Assembly (NCBI RefSeq): GCF_964204645.1
Contig: NC_134025.1
Coordinates: forward strand, 18,942,001-19,006,000
DNA length: 64,000 nt
Reading direction: 5' to 3'
DNA from: Tubulanus polymorphus
Taxonomy: Eukaryota; Nemertea; Palaeonemertea; Tubulaniformes; Tubulanidae
Below the pieces are notes generated by a model. That model saw only the letters and a program-made list of their open reading frames with translations, did not search any database and had not been told where the DNA came from. The translations under genes were made by a program, and so were the position numbers. Below are positions 1 to 11,569 of this stretch, in pieces (the first letter of the stretch is position 1; each line of letters begins with the position of its first letter).

Positions 1-360
1 ATATAAGTTTGTATACAACTGTAGGCCTCACATTTCAATTTGATTTTAACAGTGTTACCCAAGATCAAACATTTCCTCTTCCTGTATAAATAAATTCGAG
101 AAATGATGTCATTGGATGTCTGTTCTATAAAAATAATGACGATTTAAAATCATGAGTAAATTTTGTATGATAGGCCTAAATGATGTCCTATTCTTAGAAT
201 TTCCTGACATTAATATTCAGAAAGAATAGGGTTTCTATTATCCTCTGATAGAATAGAAGTTGGGTTTTTTTTAGGAACCTTTTGCTAGAAACCAAGAACC
301 CCTTTAAAACATGAAGATACCTTTTAGGTGCTGTAGAAGCTTAAGGTTCCGTGATGAACT
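1..360. other. No gene recognised
   Basis: AT-rich intronic or upstream DNA with no convincing open frame, RNA gene or repeat shared with the rest of the window. Confidence 0.6.
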
Positions 361-693
361 TGTAACAACTAGGATTTTCAGTGCACTCGGGAACTAGCTG
401 GTCAAAATAAATTCAAAGTCATCAATTCCCCGACCGACCGCAACTGCTCAGTACAAACTGCCAAATAAAAGTGTGTGTTGTGTCCCTCATTCTGTTTCAA
501 CTGACTCTTATATCTATATATATATATTCCTGCATAGTAACAAAAACTTAGGTATGAAAAACAAAGGTGACAGACAGTGAGTAGACAATTTGAGCAACAA
601 CATGCCATAAACAAAGACAGAAAGAACATATGACTAATTACTTTACAAACACGACTAACAAATACATTTCTAAACAAAACAACAAGTTGCTAT
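361..693. repeat. LTR-like repeat, copy A
   Basis: Begins TGTAACAACTAGG and ends GTTGCTATA. Near-identical to copies at 1155 and 3796. Short stops-rich frames only, no protein. Flank on the left is GAACT, which matches the AACT just right of copy B, suggesting A and B are the terminal direct repeats of one insertion. An alternative is a simple tandem duplication around the minisatellite. Confidence 0.7.
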
Positions 694-794
694 ACTCCAC
701 TTTACTTTCTCTGCGACTTTTGCATATACGCTAAAGTCGAGAAACTACTACAGGGTTAAATCATGTAAAAAAAACTAGGAAAAAAAATTCAATA

Positions 795-1140
795 GTATCC
801 AACCATACTTGTTGACCAAGCGCAACAACGTTACAAAATTTAAAAAAAAACCATATCTCTAACGTAACAATACTTGTTGACTATAAAGCCCAACAACGTT
901 TCAAAATCATTAAAAAAAACGTATCTCAAACGTAACAATACTTGTTGACTATAAAGCGCAACAACGTTACAAACTCATTAAAAAAAACGTATCTCGAACG
1001 TAACAATACTTGTTGACTATAAAGCCCAACAACGTTACAAAATCATAAAAAACCGTATCTCGAACGTAACAATACTTGTTGACTATAAAGCCCAACAACG
1101 TTACAAAATCATTAAAAAAAACGTATCTCGAACGTAACCG
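795..1140. repeat. 66-68 bp minisatellite, about five units
   Basis: The anchor ACTTGTTGAC recurs at about 807, 872, 940, 1008 and 1074. Each unit also has CAACAACGTTACAAA and an A-run followed by ACGTATCTC. Units 3-5 are nearly identical, the first is diverged. It lies between repeat copies A and B. Confidence 0.9.
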
Positions 1141-1154
1141 GGTTCTCCACCAAT

Positions 1155-1488
1155 TGTAACAACTAGGATTTTCAGTGCACTCGGGAACTAGCTCGTCAAA
1201 ATAAATCCAAAGTCATCAATTCCCCGACCGACCGCAACAACTGCTCAGTACAAACTGCCAAATAAAAGTGTGTGTTGTGTCCCTCATTCTGTTTCAACTG
1301 ACTCTTATATCTATATATATATTCCTGCATAGTAACAAAAACTTAGGTATGAAAAACAAAGGTGACAGACAGTGAGTAGACAATTTGAGCAACAACATGC
1401 CATAAACAAAGACAGAAAGAACATATGACTAATTACTTTACAAACACGACTAACAAATACATTTCTAAACAAAACAACAAGTTGCTAT
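1155..1488. repeat. LTR-like repeat, copy B
   Basis: Same sequence and orientation as copy A, ending GTTGCTATA at 1488 followed by AACT. A and B share the same internal deletion relative to copy C (a missing 42-45 bp block after ATCAATTCC), so they are more closely related to each other than to C. Confidence 0.7.
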
Positions 1489-1520
1489 AAACTCACTCAA
1501 ATGTGGTGAATGTATAATAC

Positions 1521-1699
1521 GATAAAAACCCACTATGTACAAAATTCAAGAATTTTAAAATCGATAATTTATTTTATCAAAAAATCTATAAGACATTACG
1601 TTTTGATCTCATCCTAGAGATCATCGTCAGGTGGTGATTTTTTGATAAAATAAATTCTCGATAAAATTATTTTAATTTGCACATAGTGGGTTTTTTATC
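1521..1699. mobile_element. Hairpin MITE-like element
   Basis: Two arms of about 65 bp are inverted copies: GATAAAAACCCACTATGT at 1521 and the reverse complement ending at 1699, with TTATTTTATCAAAAAATC near the centre of each arm. The spacer is about 50 bp. No protein. Looks like a short foldback or MITE; no clear target duplication was identified. Confidence 0.65.
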
Positions 1700-2401
1700 T
1701 TAAGTATCAAGAATGTTTTAGAGTGATAAAAATAGTAAGATGTTGCTGTTATGTTTTCAATACTTTTGACAAAAATGCTATATATCTTGTAAGCTAAACT
1801 GTTGGATTGATTCTGAAACAGGGTGGCCACTTACCTGGAAATCACAGAATTTTCTGTTCTTTAGAAAAGTCAGGGACATTTTATAAAAAGCTATAGTCAG
1901 GGAAATGTGTTGAGATTGCTAGATCGCTTGTAAAATCAAACAGTTTCTGTCTATGTTATATGTGCCTGTTAATTGATTGGATTCTTGGCAGATGAGTTGG
2001 GGAAAACAAAGTGCATGTAAGGGAGAAGTCTGGGAAAAAGTCAAATAAAAGCTGTGTCAACTTGGTATATGACCTGTAGCTTGGCCTATACTTGATGAAT
2101 GAAACGCCACACCATTGTGCCAGTATGTTTTATGCTTTTACTGATTTCCATTTGAATGCATTAGAAAAGGTTTTCATACCAGAGGCCTAGTTAAAACAAA
2201 ACCTTGTTACTACTACCCTATACAAAACCTAGCAATTATACACTGTTAAAAAAAATTGGTAAATTGACCCAAAAAAAAAGTTGGCAGGAAAGTTGACCCA
2301 CAGGTGTAGTAAAATTACTACATATAGTAAATTTATTCACTTAATAGTCATTCTTAAACAGCAATGATAGTTAATTTACAGTAAGTAAATTTACATTCAT
2401 T
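1700..2401. other. No gene recognised
   Basis: AT-rich sequence with poly-A tracts near 2250-2280. Nothing recognisable. Confidence 0.5.
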
Positions 2402-2622
2402 AGAATTGTTTTGTTGCAGTAAGATTCTATAATTAGAATTTCTGCTTACTGATTGGCTGAAATTTTGTCTGCCTCCGTTTGGCCCCCCTACAAATATTTT
2501 CACACCCGTTTATACCCGTTGCATTAGTTTATACAATGATTGACTACCACACAAAATTTCAAGGCCTAATTCTCCACAGCAACGCTATTTGGTACATAGT
2601 TTCGTATTAATATATAGACTAG
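2402..2622 (+). repeat. Dispersed repeat, inverted partner at 35.3 kb
   Basis: Matches the reverse complement of 35283-35518 over about 220 bp: the blocks GATTGGCTGAAATTTTGTC, TTTATACCCGTTGCATTAG and CTATTTGGTACATAGT recur in inverse order and orientation. No coding potential. Class unknown. Confidence 0.75.
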
Positions 2623-3354
2623 TGGAAAGCCCGATTTTTAAACGTAGAACTTATTAGTTCATTGCATAGGAATTGAGTAGGAGCATTTTAAAGTGGCCGT
2701 GCCCGTTGAGACCATATGGAATCCCCCATGACAACTGTAATCAAATCCAACAATGTAAGAAAATCATCGAATACTTTTGGGGGAGACCATATATCCTCGG
2801 GCGCAGGTCAAGTCGGTCCCAAGATACTCCGTCCCTTATCACATGTATACTAAAAATGTCTTGGAACCCATGGAGGCCCGTAACAGAACTATAGATAGCA
2901 AACAAATATGTTAAGTAGGCCTACCGATATGATCACCTGTTGTGCAGCAGGTAACAGGTAAAAAACAAAAATGTTCAGTCACACACGCTAACGCCTCAGC
3001 CCAATACAATCACTCTGGTGATGAGTGAGTTTATTGCTTTGAACCAGCTGCAGTACCTCGTAGGTTATAGTAAGTGGGTAAATTGCTTTTTTATTTACTA
3101 TCATATGTTACATTTGAAAAACTATTTGGTCACCTGGCAGCCGGGTCACAAAGGCAGCAGAACTACCTTATCAACAGTAGCTGTCTCGAGTCAGTGGCTA
3201 TGCCAGCAGAACCATGCGCCCTCTGAACAGTAGGAGAGACTACAAACAATTTGGTAAATTTATACACTGTGAGGAACTTGATTTCGATGAAAAGTTCATT
3301 GCAGGATTTAGTCATTTCCGGAAAGCCTTTTCAATCTCCAGAGGAACAGAATTT
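2623..3354. other. No gene recognised
   Basis: Contains only short open frames (for example 2673-2894 and 3018-3233) without recognisable domains. No repeat seen elsewhere in the window. Confidence 0.5.
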
Positions 3355-3530
3355 GTCCGTTTGTAGGTTTGAATCCCATACATACATTACCATATTGTCC
3401 CGGGCAAGACAAGTATCCTCACTGCCTCTTTCCACACTGGAGTAAATGGGTCTGGCTTGACAGTGCGCTATAGAAATGGAATTTGATTATTATATTTATT
3501 ATCATTATTATTATCAGCTTCGATGATGTA
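3355..3530 (+). mobile_element. tRNA-related SINE, 3' part
   Basis: A box-B-like motif (GGTTTGAATCCCA, near 3366) is followed by the core TGTCCCGGGCAAGAC, CCTCACTGCCTCTTTCCAC, TAAATGGGTCTGGCTTGACA and GCGCTATAGAAATGG, then an (ATT)n tail near 3490-3520. This core-plus-ATT-tail layout is typical of CORE-type SINEs in marine invertebrates. A clear box A is not visible, so the head may be truncated. Confidence 0.75.
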
Positions 3531-3795
3531 GTTACTTGAACTAGCCTATATGACTATGAAAATCATTTCACCCTAAAATCAATAAAAAACAAGTCTGATC
3601 CTATATGTACGTAAAATAAGAAATTTTTATTCATGGAAATCGTTTCATGATGTCTTTACTTCACTGATCATACTTTTGTTGAGAGGGTGACATTTCTTAT
3701 TTAAAAAAAAATTATGTTTAAGGTAGAAAAAGAATCTTGTGTGTATAGTCCTATTTTTGCATTCTTCTATCCAAGTCAATCAAAATGTGAAAAAC

Positions 3796-4171
3796 TGTAA
3801 CAACTAGGATTTTCAGTGCACTCAGGAACTAGCTCGTCAAAATAAATCCAAAGTCATCAATTCCATCTTGATAAAATATCTTTTATTCAAATGCTTGGTC
3901 GGCTTCCGACCGACCGCAACAACTGCTCAGTACAAACTGCCAACTAAAAGTGTGTGTTGTGTCCCTCATTCTGTTTCAACTGACTCTTATATCTATATAT
4001 ATATTCCTGCATAGTAACAAAAACTTAGGTATGGAAAACAAAGGTGACAGACAGTGAGTAGACAATTTGAGCAACAACATGCCATAAACAAAGACAGAAA
4101 GAACATATGACTAATTACTTTACAAACACGACTAACAAATACATTTCTAAACAAAACAACAAGTTGCTATA
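3796..4171. repeat. LTR-like repeat, copy C (solo)
   Basis: Same ends as copies A and B (TGTAACAACT to GTTGCTATA) but about 42 bp longer because it keeps a block with GATAAAATATCTTTTATTC. Flanked by AAAC on both sides, a possible 4-bp target duplication, as expected for a solo LTR. Confidence 0.7.
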
Positions 4172-4263
4172 AAACTACATCACTTGGGTATTGTAAGGGT
4201 GCCTGTCGATCTTTCTAAACCATCATTAAGACATGATTAAGCCATATCTCACTCTGATATTTT

Positions 4264-4440
4264 AGCCGTCCGGGGCGGATTTAGACCTCGTCGCCCGAGT
4301 CACTCGGAAGTGCCCTTTTTTACTCTGTGTATCAAAATTTGCCGTTGTTACCACCCGACATACACAATAGATATTTTCCCTTAGTATATAACCTATGTTT
4401 CTTGACTAAATGCCTTTCAGAGATACTCTGAAAGCTCTAG
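4264..4440 (-). repeat. Dispersed repeat, inverted partner at 14.3 kb
   Basis: Reverse complement of 14296-14486. Shared blocks include GGGGCGGATTTAGAC, TCAAAATTTGCCGTTG, CACAATAGATATTTT and ATGTTTCTTGACTAAATG. Non-coding, class unknown. Confidence 0.75.
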
Positions 4441-7400
4441 AATGATAGTAACATTTCAACAATCTGCCCCGAAACAACTGTTTACACGGGAGCCTAATGA
4501 GTCCGAACCTTTTTGGCCTAGGCCAAATCTGGCCCGACCAAAAATGTCCAGGCCCGAGCCAAATTTTAGCACCAGACAAATGATTACGTTTGAATTGCAA
4601 CTGGCACCGGAAATGATCCACTTCGCTTTGTTTGAGCATTGTTTGGTATCGAACGAATGGTTTGCGTGTGAATGCGCTCTCTTTTTAGGCACGGCCCAAA
4701 TTTGGCCCGAGCCTGATCCGTACCAATTTTGCCCGGGCCAAATCGTGTCCGTGTGATCGTGGCTATAGATCAACCCAATACATGTAGGTATACATACCAA
4801 ATAAAATGTTTTGATAATGATATTTGTAAATCGTTTTGGTGTTGTGCCAACTGCCAAAGCTTGAATGATGAAGAGCATTATGAGCAAAAAAAGATTATTA
4901 AAGGGGTTCAGTATTCAAATAACCTGACTGCCTGTTCGATGTCCGAAATGTTAAGTGTCATTTTGAATTAAATTCTAACTATAATCATTTCATTTAGATT
5001 TGTGCCACTATTCTCACTCATGATTCTTACAATCAATTTTAGATTAGTTATGGGAAAATGGATGGCTTATTCTGATTTGAAATTGTAAAATTCAGCCACA
5101 GTGCAGATTAACTAAGAGAAATGGAAGAAATTAAGTTTGAGGATGGAATTCACTGTAATTAGTTTTCTTGAATCAAACTAATTTGACCACTGTTTGAACT
5201 GAGGTTATTGATGGATTCTGCTATGTAGTTGTAGGCCTATGCTTCTGTATGTTTCTCTTTACTGAGCCTGGGAATCAACCCTTCTCTAGTTTCTACACTA
5301 TCTATTTATAGTGCTGTACTGCACTAAAATTACTGATGTCTAACCCAGAAATCCAGCTGCTCATACATAAATAGACGTTAGAGCAAGTGTGGGTCATACC
5401 CCTTCCATCAATTTGTTTGAGTATTTTCCTATTTTAGAAATTCAAGTCTACTAGCATTCCTAGACAGTATATCTGGTTAGTAGAAATAATAGTAGAAATA
5501 ATTTTTGAATAAAAACTCATTATTAGTCCATTGAAATATCTGAAGGGAAATCAACATATTTCCTTTGGTTGAATATATAATATCCATGCCTTTTTAATTG
5601 ATTCGTGAGGAGTCCATAATGTCACTAGCTGTCTTGCTTGTTAACACATCATTTCGTAGTTGAGTTGAAGTACATGTAGTTACAGATCTTGGTTCCTTTC
5701 ATTTGTGGTTATGATATGAGTCGTAACAGTGTATTTATTTATGAGCATAGACAGCTTGGATCTTGCAGTTCAGCAAACTGGTTCATCATATGTGGCTGCA
5801 GTTTTTCCCCACTTCAAAAGTTAAGAAGTAGATAAATTAGTATTGTCATCCGATTTACTCGAATGAGTTGAAAAGGTGTATGCTGCAATGCATGCAGAAA
5901 TTAATTGATACTTAACCTCAATAAAACAAAATATATGATATTCCATCACTATCAATGTAAAGCCCAAACAATAATTTCCAAAAAATGATGGGAGAATAGG
6001 AGATTCACTAGAAAGAACCACCCAAACTGATTTTCTTAGACTGACATATACACGAGAATTCATAACAATATCCATTAGAAATTAGAAAGAATCTCCCAAA
6101 TCACGGGTATCATAAACAAACCAGAAAACCTTCCAGACCCTAGACATCTTACTCTTTACTACACACTTGATCCCTTACCTAAGGCCTACTTGCCTGGCCA
6201 GTCACGAACCGAAAATAACTAATGCCTAATCATTACTTGATTACTGCACAACCCTAACGATGTTTGACCTTTGCCTAATCGCCAAATTCAATACAATTTT
6301 ATCATTGAAATTGTAAGACGGTACTACATTTTCACCGCTAAAGTGAAACATCTTGTTTTTTTCTCATTTCTCATGTTGGCGAAGTCATCATGGCGTAAGA
6401 ACGCAATGTTTTATGTCCAGCTGGGAGAATCTTCTCATCACTTTTGGGTAATTTAGTATTTTGTGAAATAAGAAATTACGGTACTAAGACTGGACTAATT
6501 ATCCCTGGCAACAAAACAACACAAAACGTATCATGTTGTAAGCCAATCCAGTTTTAAATGTCGGATCGTCCTTCTATCACGATGGTGAATTTATAATTTG
6601 CATTTATTTGGCTACTAAAAGTAAATTGAATTTATGATGGCTGGGTATTCTAGGCTTTGCTTGACCCTATGAACACCGCATTCATTTTTACCCATCAGAT
6701 TATGAGTTTAAATTTAAAAATCAACTTCTCAAACTAGCGTTTAGTGTATATATTATGCCTCCGATGTATATTTTATATATCTACGTATATCTTTTTCTAT
6801 GAAATTGAATAACTTGGATGGGGATTGCTGAGAAACAGTGCCTATTGAAATGCATTAGGTTTTTTTAAGCTGTGTGTATTTTCTGTTATACCTCTATTGC
6901 TATATTGTTTTATAGCATTGAGAGTCACTAGGGAGGTAGAAGGAGCTAGCTTCCATTGCGTAAGCCTATTTTAAAGAATCAACGAGTTGTTTCAATAACT
7001 GAATCGATCATATATAAGGTACATACTTCAATCAGCTGCTGTGAAGCTAAAAATACTCTACCAGCATAGCTTAGCTCTCTGCACTGTATTGCTACCCTGT
7101 AGTCCATCGAGGCCCTATAGTTCATCATCACATACATACTCTACATAGTGCGTCATAAGGATTCATCAAAAACCAATAAAAGTACAATTTGATAAAAATG
7201 AATTCATATTCATCGTTATTTAAAAGGTTTTATTTACATAGAACTCTTCAATAACTTTTCAAATGTTAGTTAGGGTTGAATATCTACAACCCCTCTACAA
7301 TGAATATTCAAAGGAAAATGATTTGTCGACTTATCATATCTAACCATATTTAGTCCCATGCAGCAGTTTGGAGCTTTTAATTTCGAAATAGGCCTACATC

Positions 7401-7482
7401 AGCACATTACAAATCTTTCATGAAATGAATAGTCCTGAAAGATAAAGTGAAAAATGATGTTATTAATAATCACAACAATCAA
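4441..7482. other. Mostly featureless; palindromic GC patch at 4500-4760
   Basis: 4500-4760 is rich in short self-complementary motifs (TTTGGCCTAGGCCAAA, GCCCGGGCC) and is open on both strands only for that reason; a weaker relative of its right part lies at 54455-54550. From 4760 to 7482 the DNA is AT-rich and no gene or shared repeat was recognised. Confidence 0.5.
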
Positions 7483-8399
7483 ATGTTATATTGCATTGAA
7501 TATCATTAGAAGACGTATTGAAATAGTAATGGACATATGATTATATCAGAAGCGGCAGGCATGAATCGAAATGATAAGTAAATCGGATTATTCAGTCAAA
7601 ATGGCAGATGTATACATGATTTTGGAAGTCTGATATAAAAGTAGGACCCTCACATGGGGATGCTGGTGGAATGACGAAGCTATGTACGATCTGTGTAGGG
7701 CCGGCGTGAATTTCATCGGCGGCTACAAGCGGTCAATATAAAAATGTGTAAACATATAATTTCAATATTCAAATGTTTTAGAAAATATGTTCGATATCAG
7801 GAGTATGCAGGTTTCATGAGATTAGCAATGTATAATAGCATAGCTGTCATATACGGCTCCGTGTCCTCTGATGACATGTGTATTAAGTAACAATTCAATT
7901 CTTTATTGATCCTCATTACATATAAAATTCCAAATTCAATAAAGTTACAAATATTGAAATAAGAAAATACAACATACAAAACACATATGTAATTCATACA
8001 GCATAACATAAACAAGTAATAAAAATAATGACATAAAAATAATGAAATTGTCTATTCAACCCAGACTCAAGAGGATATAGAGTGACAGCCGCCCGACGCG
8101 GGCCCGCCGGCTGGCTAGGGCCTGCCACACGATATGCTCCAAGAGTCATGATGAAGCAGACATCAGATGAGCTCTTTCCTTAACCATGGAGGCAATTAAT
8201 TATTGACAATTTTCAATAAAACAATCAAACCACTACTGAGTCGATGACCTGCGTCACCTCACCCAATCGCCAAATCTCATAATTCCCTGAATTTTTAAAA
8301 ATTCGATTTCAAATTTGCAATTCCATATTAGCTTATCCCAAAAATTCTATATTTTTTTCGCAGGTGTCAAATAATTTATTAAAATTGATTTTCTTGTTG
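7483..8399 (+). repeat. 0.9-kb dispersed repeat, copy 1
   Basis: Matches 20498-21411 in the same orientation over about 0.9 kb, with blocks such as TTGCATTGAATATCATTAGA, GGCGGCTACAAGCGGTCAAT, CATATACGGCTCCGTGTCC and CCCAATCGCCAAATCTCAT. No open frame is shared. Likely a non-autonomous transposon; class not determined. Confidence 0.75.
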
Positions 8400-9237
8400 C
8401 TTTTGTTTTGACTTAATCAATGTATAGACTGATGAGGCAGTGAGGCATTGAAATATCACATTAATTTTTACCTGATTATCATTATTGATATGGAGATTCT
8501 CAAAATCACGACCAAGGGCGTAGCACCCAAAATCCATTGGTGCACGAAATATTTTCTGAGTGTCGGGAAGACGAGTGCTAATGGCATGTTGTCAGGAAGT
8601 GGGGTTAGGGGCCTTCCCCCAAGAAAATTTTGAAAATTCGTAGGTCTTAGGGAAAAATAGAAATCGCTTCTAATTGCAAAATCTTCTTGTGGTGGGCCCC
8701 ATGTCCCCTCAAAAAGTGAACAATCACTCATCATTTCAATTCTTACGAATCTGCAGTTGTTGTTTGGGTATAAAATAGACCTATCAATATTTTGCCTATT
8801 TAGGTATGTTTTTCTTTAAAAATTGCTTAATACTGTGATAGTGCAATACTGTCTATTGATTATTTTGACAATTCCATTCAATTGATGTTTTATTGTTCAA
8901 TATATGCTACGTCCCATCAAATAAATCTTGTAGAAATGGGAACTGTACAAAATAAATAACGGTACAGTTTAATGAGTAAAAGAGTAGAACAATGAGTAAA
9001 ACAATTTAAATTCCTGGCTATTCTAAACACTTACCAGTTTGATCAGTGAAAGTGACCACTTCCGAGTCAACACAGTAACATTGGTTAATACAGAAATCTG
9101 GTAAACATGGCGCCCCTGTGGAGATAATATTCTTTGCTACAGCATCACAGCCTTTGGGCTTCTCGTTTAATCATATTTTCAAACATCTACCATGGATATG
9201 AGCTTTAGGTTAAGTGTAAGGATTTTGTGTTTTGTAG
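8400..9237. other. Intron, little recognised
   Basis: 8500-8640 has a patch (GGGGTTAGGGGCCTTCCCCC followed by AAGAAAATTTTGAAA) of a type that recurs in variant form near 36460 and 59830. Otherwise no feature before the MYPT exon at 9238. Confidence 0.45.
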
Positions 9238-9356
9238 ATATTTGTTAGATAATGGCGCCAATATTGCAGCTGTTAATAATGATGGTGAACTGGCTGTTGA
9301 TATTGCTGAAGAGGATGATATGCAAGAATTTCTCGAACAAGAAATGGGATTACGAG
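9238..9356 (+). CDS. PPP1R12A: MYPT exon: ankyrin repeat region
   Basis: First MYPT exon in the window. Acceptor TTTGTAG ends at 9237 and donor GTATAG starts at 9357. The first base completes a codon from an unseen upstream exon. It encodes YLLDNGANIAAVNNDGEL, then AVDIAEEDDMQEFLEQE and MGLR. The GA(N/H)-AVN-DG-xxxDIAEE pattern is the ankyrin repeat just before the inter-repeat linker of MYPT1. The last G starts a split Gly codon completed by the exon at 14786. Ankyrin repeats of this protein bind around PP1c and shape its myosin specificity. Confidence 0.88.
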
Positions 9357-9979
9357 GTATAGACGATTTTGTCTTCATATTTTTAGTTGCTTAAGTCGCA
9401 TCAAGAGTCCAATTATACCGGTAGATCAACATCAACGTTCTGCCACGTGCTAGTGATCTTTCATTTGTATCCCCAGTGTGATTTCATGACCGTATCAATA
9501 ATGAAAAATCTTTGATAAGACCAGACTGTCAATGAGATTTACAATTTCTTTCTGTTTCAGCAACAGGTATTATTATTCACTATGACTATTTTTGGCTAGG
9601 CTTATCAACGTATCATTCACCAATGGGCTGGACCCATAGTCCATTATTAATTTTCTCTCTTCCCCTGAAATTTTTGATAAAGGCCTATGATAATTCTTGA
9701 TTGATTGCTAGGATTTGTTTAACTTCTTTTAATAGATAGGGAAGCGAACATGGTTCCGATATGAAGGAAGGTGGAAGAAATCGGAATTCGAAATGATAAA
9801 ACTTAAAATGAAAGTCACTGAAAACAATCAATATTCTCGTAGAAATAATCTGAGATTCTTTAATATTGAGCATTCTTAGGGTGAGAACTGTAAAGAAATC
9901 ACTGTGTGGTCTCTGAATAACCATTTGAAAGATCAAATTAAGCCATTACGTTCATGCCGGCATTGAAATCGCGCACAGA
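9357..9979. other. Intron, nothing recognised
   Basis: No repeat shared elsewhere and no convincing frame. Confidence 0.5.
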
Positions 9980-10258
9980 GTGCCCTCAAAAACCCGGTCA
10001 ACCGGAACTGATAAGGTTAATGATCACGAGATTCGAAATGAGATATATTTCAATAAAAAGCACTTAAAAGAGGCAGATTTTTATGTGTCTTTAGACTTAT
10101 GCCCTGAGATGAGCTCTATAAACAAGAAGGCTGAAGAATCTGGTTTCTTTAAGAAAGTTTGGGCAAATGCAAATGGTGTGCTGTTCGGCAGTAAGAAATC
10201 TGATGGATCTAAGCATAAGCTGAATCTTCTTGATCCTGCCTTTGGAATCCTGCAGTAA
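9980..10258 (+). pseudogene. Possible retroelement ORF1 fragment, 92 aa
   Basis: A compact charged frame containing KKHLKEADFYVSLDLCPEM, NKKAEESGFFKKVWANANGV and GSKKSDGSKHKL. The DFYVS-DL-PE and KVW-NGxLFxxKK spacing resembles C-terminal parts of ORF1 proteins of non-LTR elements in aquatic invertebrates. It lies in a MYPT intron, has no partner ORF2 nearby and is probably a dead fragment. Identity is a guess from pattern only. Confidence 0.3.
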
Positions 10259-11140
10259 AAATTTCAAAAATTCTGAACTGATTAAACTCTAGCATGTGAT
10301 CCGGTGGTGTTCCGAGTTTGGCAGCTGAACTTATAATCGTTTGTATTGCTTGGCAGGTGTGACTATTCTACCCAGAGTGAGAAGAATATCCATGATCAAG
10401 CTTTCTGAACTATTGTAACTAAGCCGAGCAGTACTTTTATAGTAGAACGGCCAGCGTGTATTCATTTCACCAGTATAATCTGGTCTGTTGAGCCTCGATG
10501 CTCCTGTTATTAAGTTTCCATCTCCATGAGACTTAAAAATATAAATAGTTGGTTCCAACTTAACCTGTCCCTTAGAAGTTTAGATAAATACGTTTCTTGT
10601 TTGCGTGTATATGATAATAGTAGATTTTTTTTTCTTTTTTCATATATTACTTAGCTACTAATTGATTTAGTTTTTCAAAATTTATCAATCAATCTAGTTC
10701 TAGTCTGAAATATACCAAAATATTTTTATATGGATTCATCTTTGAATACTTGTGGAAGAAATATCCTTTTCGGTGCCTGGAGGCTAGGCATAGGTTAAAA
10801 TGCCTGTAAATTATTTGCATCACAGAGTGTGTGCTGGAAATTTCAGAAATTGTTTTCTATTACCTAGGTGTAAAAATGTATAGACAATAGCCAATTTTGG
10901 AGCCTTATTCTAATTTTATTCAAAATTCTTAAAATCATCCAAATAGGCATTGGCTTGTTGATCTTGATATGCCTCTTTGAACTGGAAGTGTTTGTTTAAG
11001 TTAACTGCCTTTTCGCTGTGTCTTGTGACAAACTGTCTCAAGAAATAAAGAGCTATTACATGTGGACATTTAATCATTAAAGGAATATAGAATATAGATG
11101 AAATATGTACAACAATAATCATGGACATTTAGTGTTGTTA
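10259..11140. other. Intron, nothing recognised
   Basis: No conserved frame or repeat was seen before the HINE-3 related piece at 11141. Confidence 0.45.
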
Positions 11141-11334
11141 AAAGACCAAGGGAAAAGATATATCTGAGGTATTTATTCCTGCCAGCTCCAGTGGCTATCT
11201 GTGCTACTTATGAAACACAATTGTAGTGTGTAAATTATAGGTATTGACTCAACTGAGCTGGGAGTGAATTTTGACAAATAACCCACAGAATGCATCATTT
11301 GCCATTTCATGAAAAGCTGACATGCTTCTCTGTG
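11141..11334 (+). mobile_element. HINE-3 fragment (internal part)
   Basis: Matches the 3' third of HINE-3 at 36060-36303, 39520-39691 and 52343-53120: ACCAAGGGAAAAGAT, CTGCCAGCTCCAGT, CCCACAGAATGCAT and ATTTCATGAAAAGCTGACA. The terminal hairpin is missing. It runs into a TGAAT-type tail at 11340. Confidence 0.65.
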
Positions 11335-11344
11335 AAATAAATTC

Positions 11345-11567
11345 TGAATTGAATTGAATTCAATTGACTAGTTCCTTGTCTCTTCAGAGAGCTAGGGGGC
11401 GATAGTTTATGGTGGCATTCCACTTAATCGGATGATCATAGTGAATTGTCATTTGAAGGAAATGTAACTCATTCTTGCTTTATGTCTATTATTCAAATTG
11501 AAAAATCGTGGCTCCTATCTATTTTCATGTTCGCTTCTCTTCAAATGAAGTCACTCGAGTTAGTCTC
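11345..11567 (+). repeat. Dispersed repeat, partner at 29.7 kb
   Basis: Starts with (GAATT) units and continues with TGTCTCTTCAGAGAGC, ATGGTGGCATTCCAC and ATTCTTGCTTTATGTCT. The same sequence lies at 29715-29953. HINE-1 copy 1 is inserted at its right edge here but not at 29953, so the partner is an approximate empty site. Confidence 0.7.
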
Positions 11568-11569
11568 GT

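Noticed and set aside
795-1140. Regular repeats as a possible CRISPR array
   Set aside because: Units are contiguous with no unique spacers, in animal DNA; a minisatellite.
4442-4887. Overlapping frames on both strands (104 and 143 aa)
   Set aside because: Caused by a palindromic GC-rich patch that is open in both directions; no recognisable protein.
1-9237. Upstream MYPT exons
   Set aside because: Searched by eye for earlier ankyrin blocks (DGWxPLHAA, ADINxxNxDGLTPLH type) and the RVxF region; none seen, so they must lie outside.
10916-11128. 70-aa minus-strand frame
   Set aside because: No domain and no neighbour that supports it; overlaps the edge of HINE-3 related DNA.
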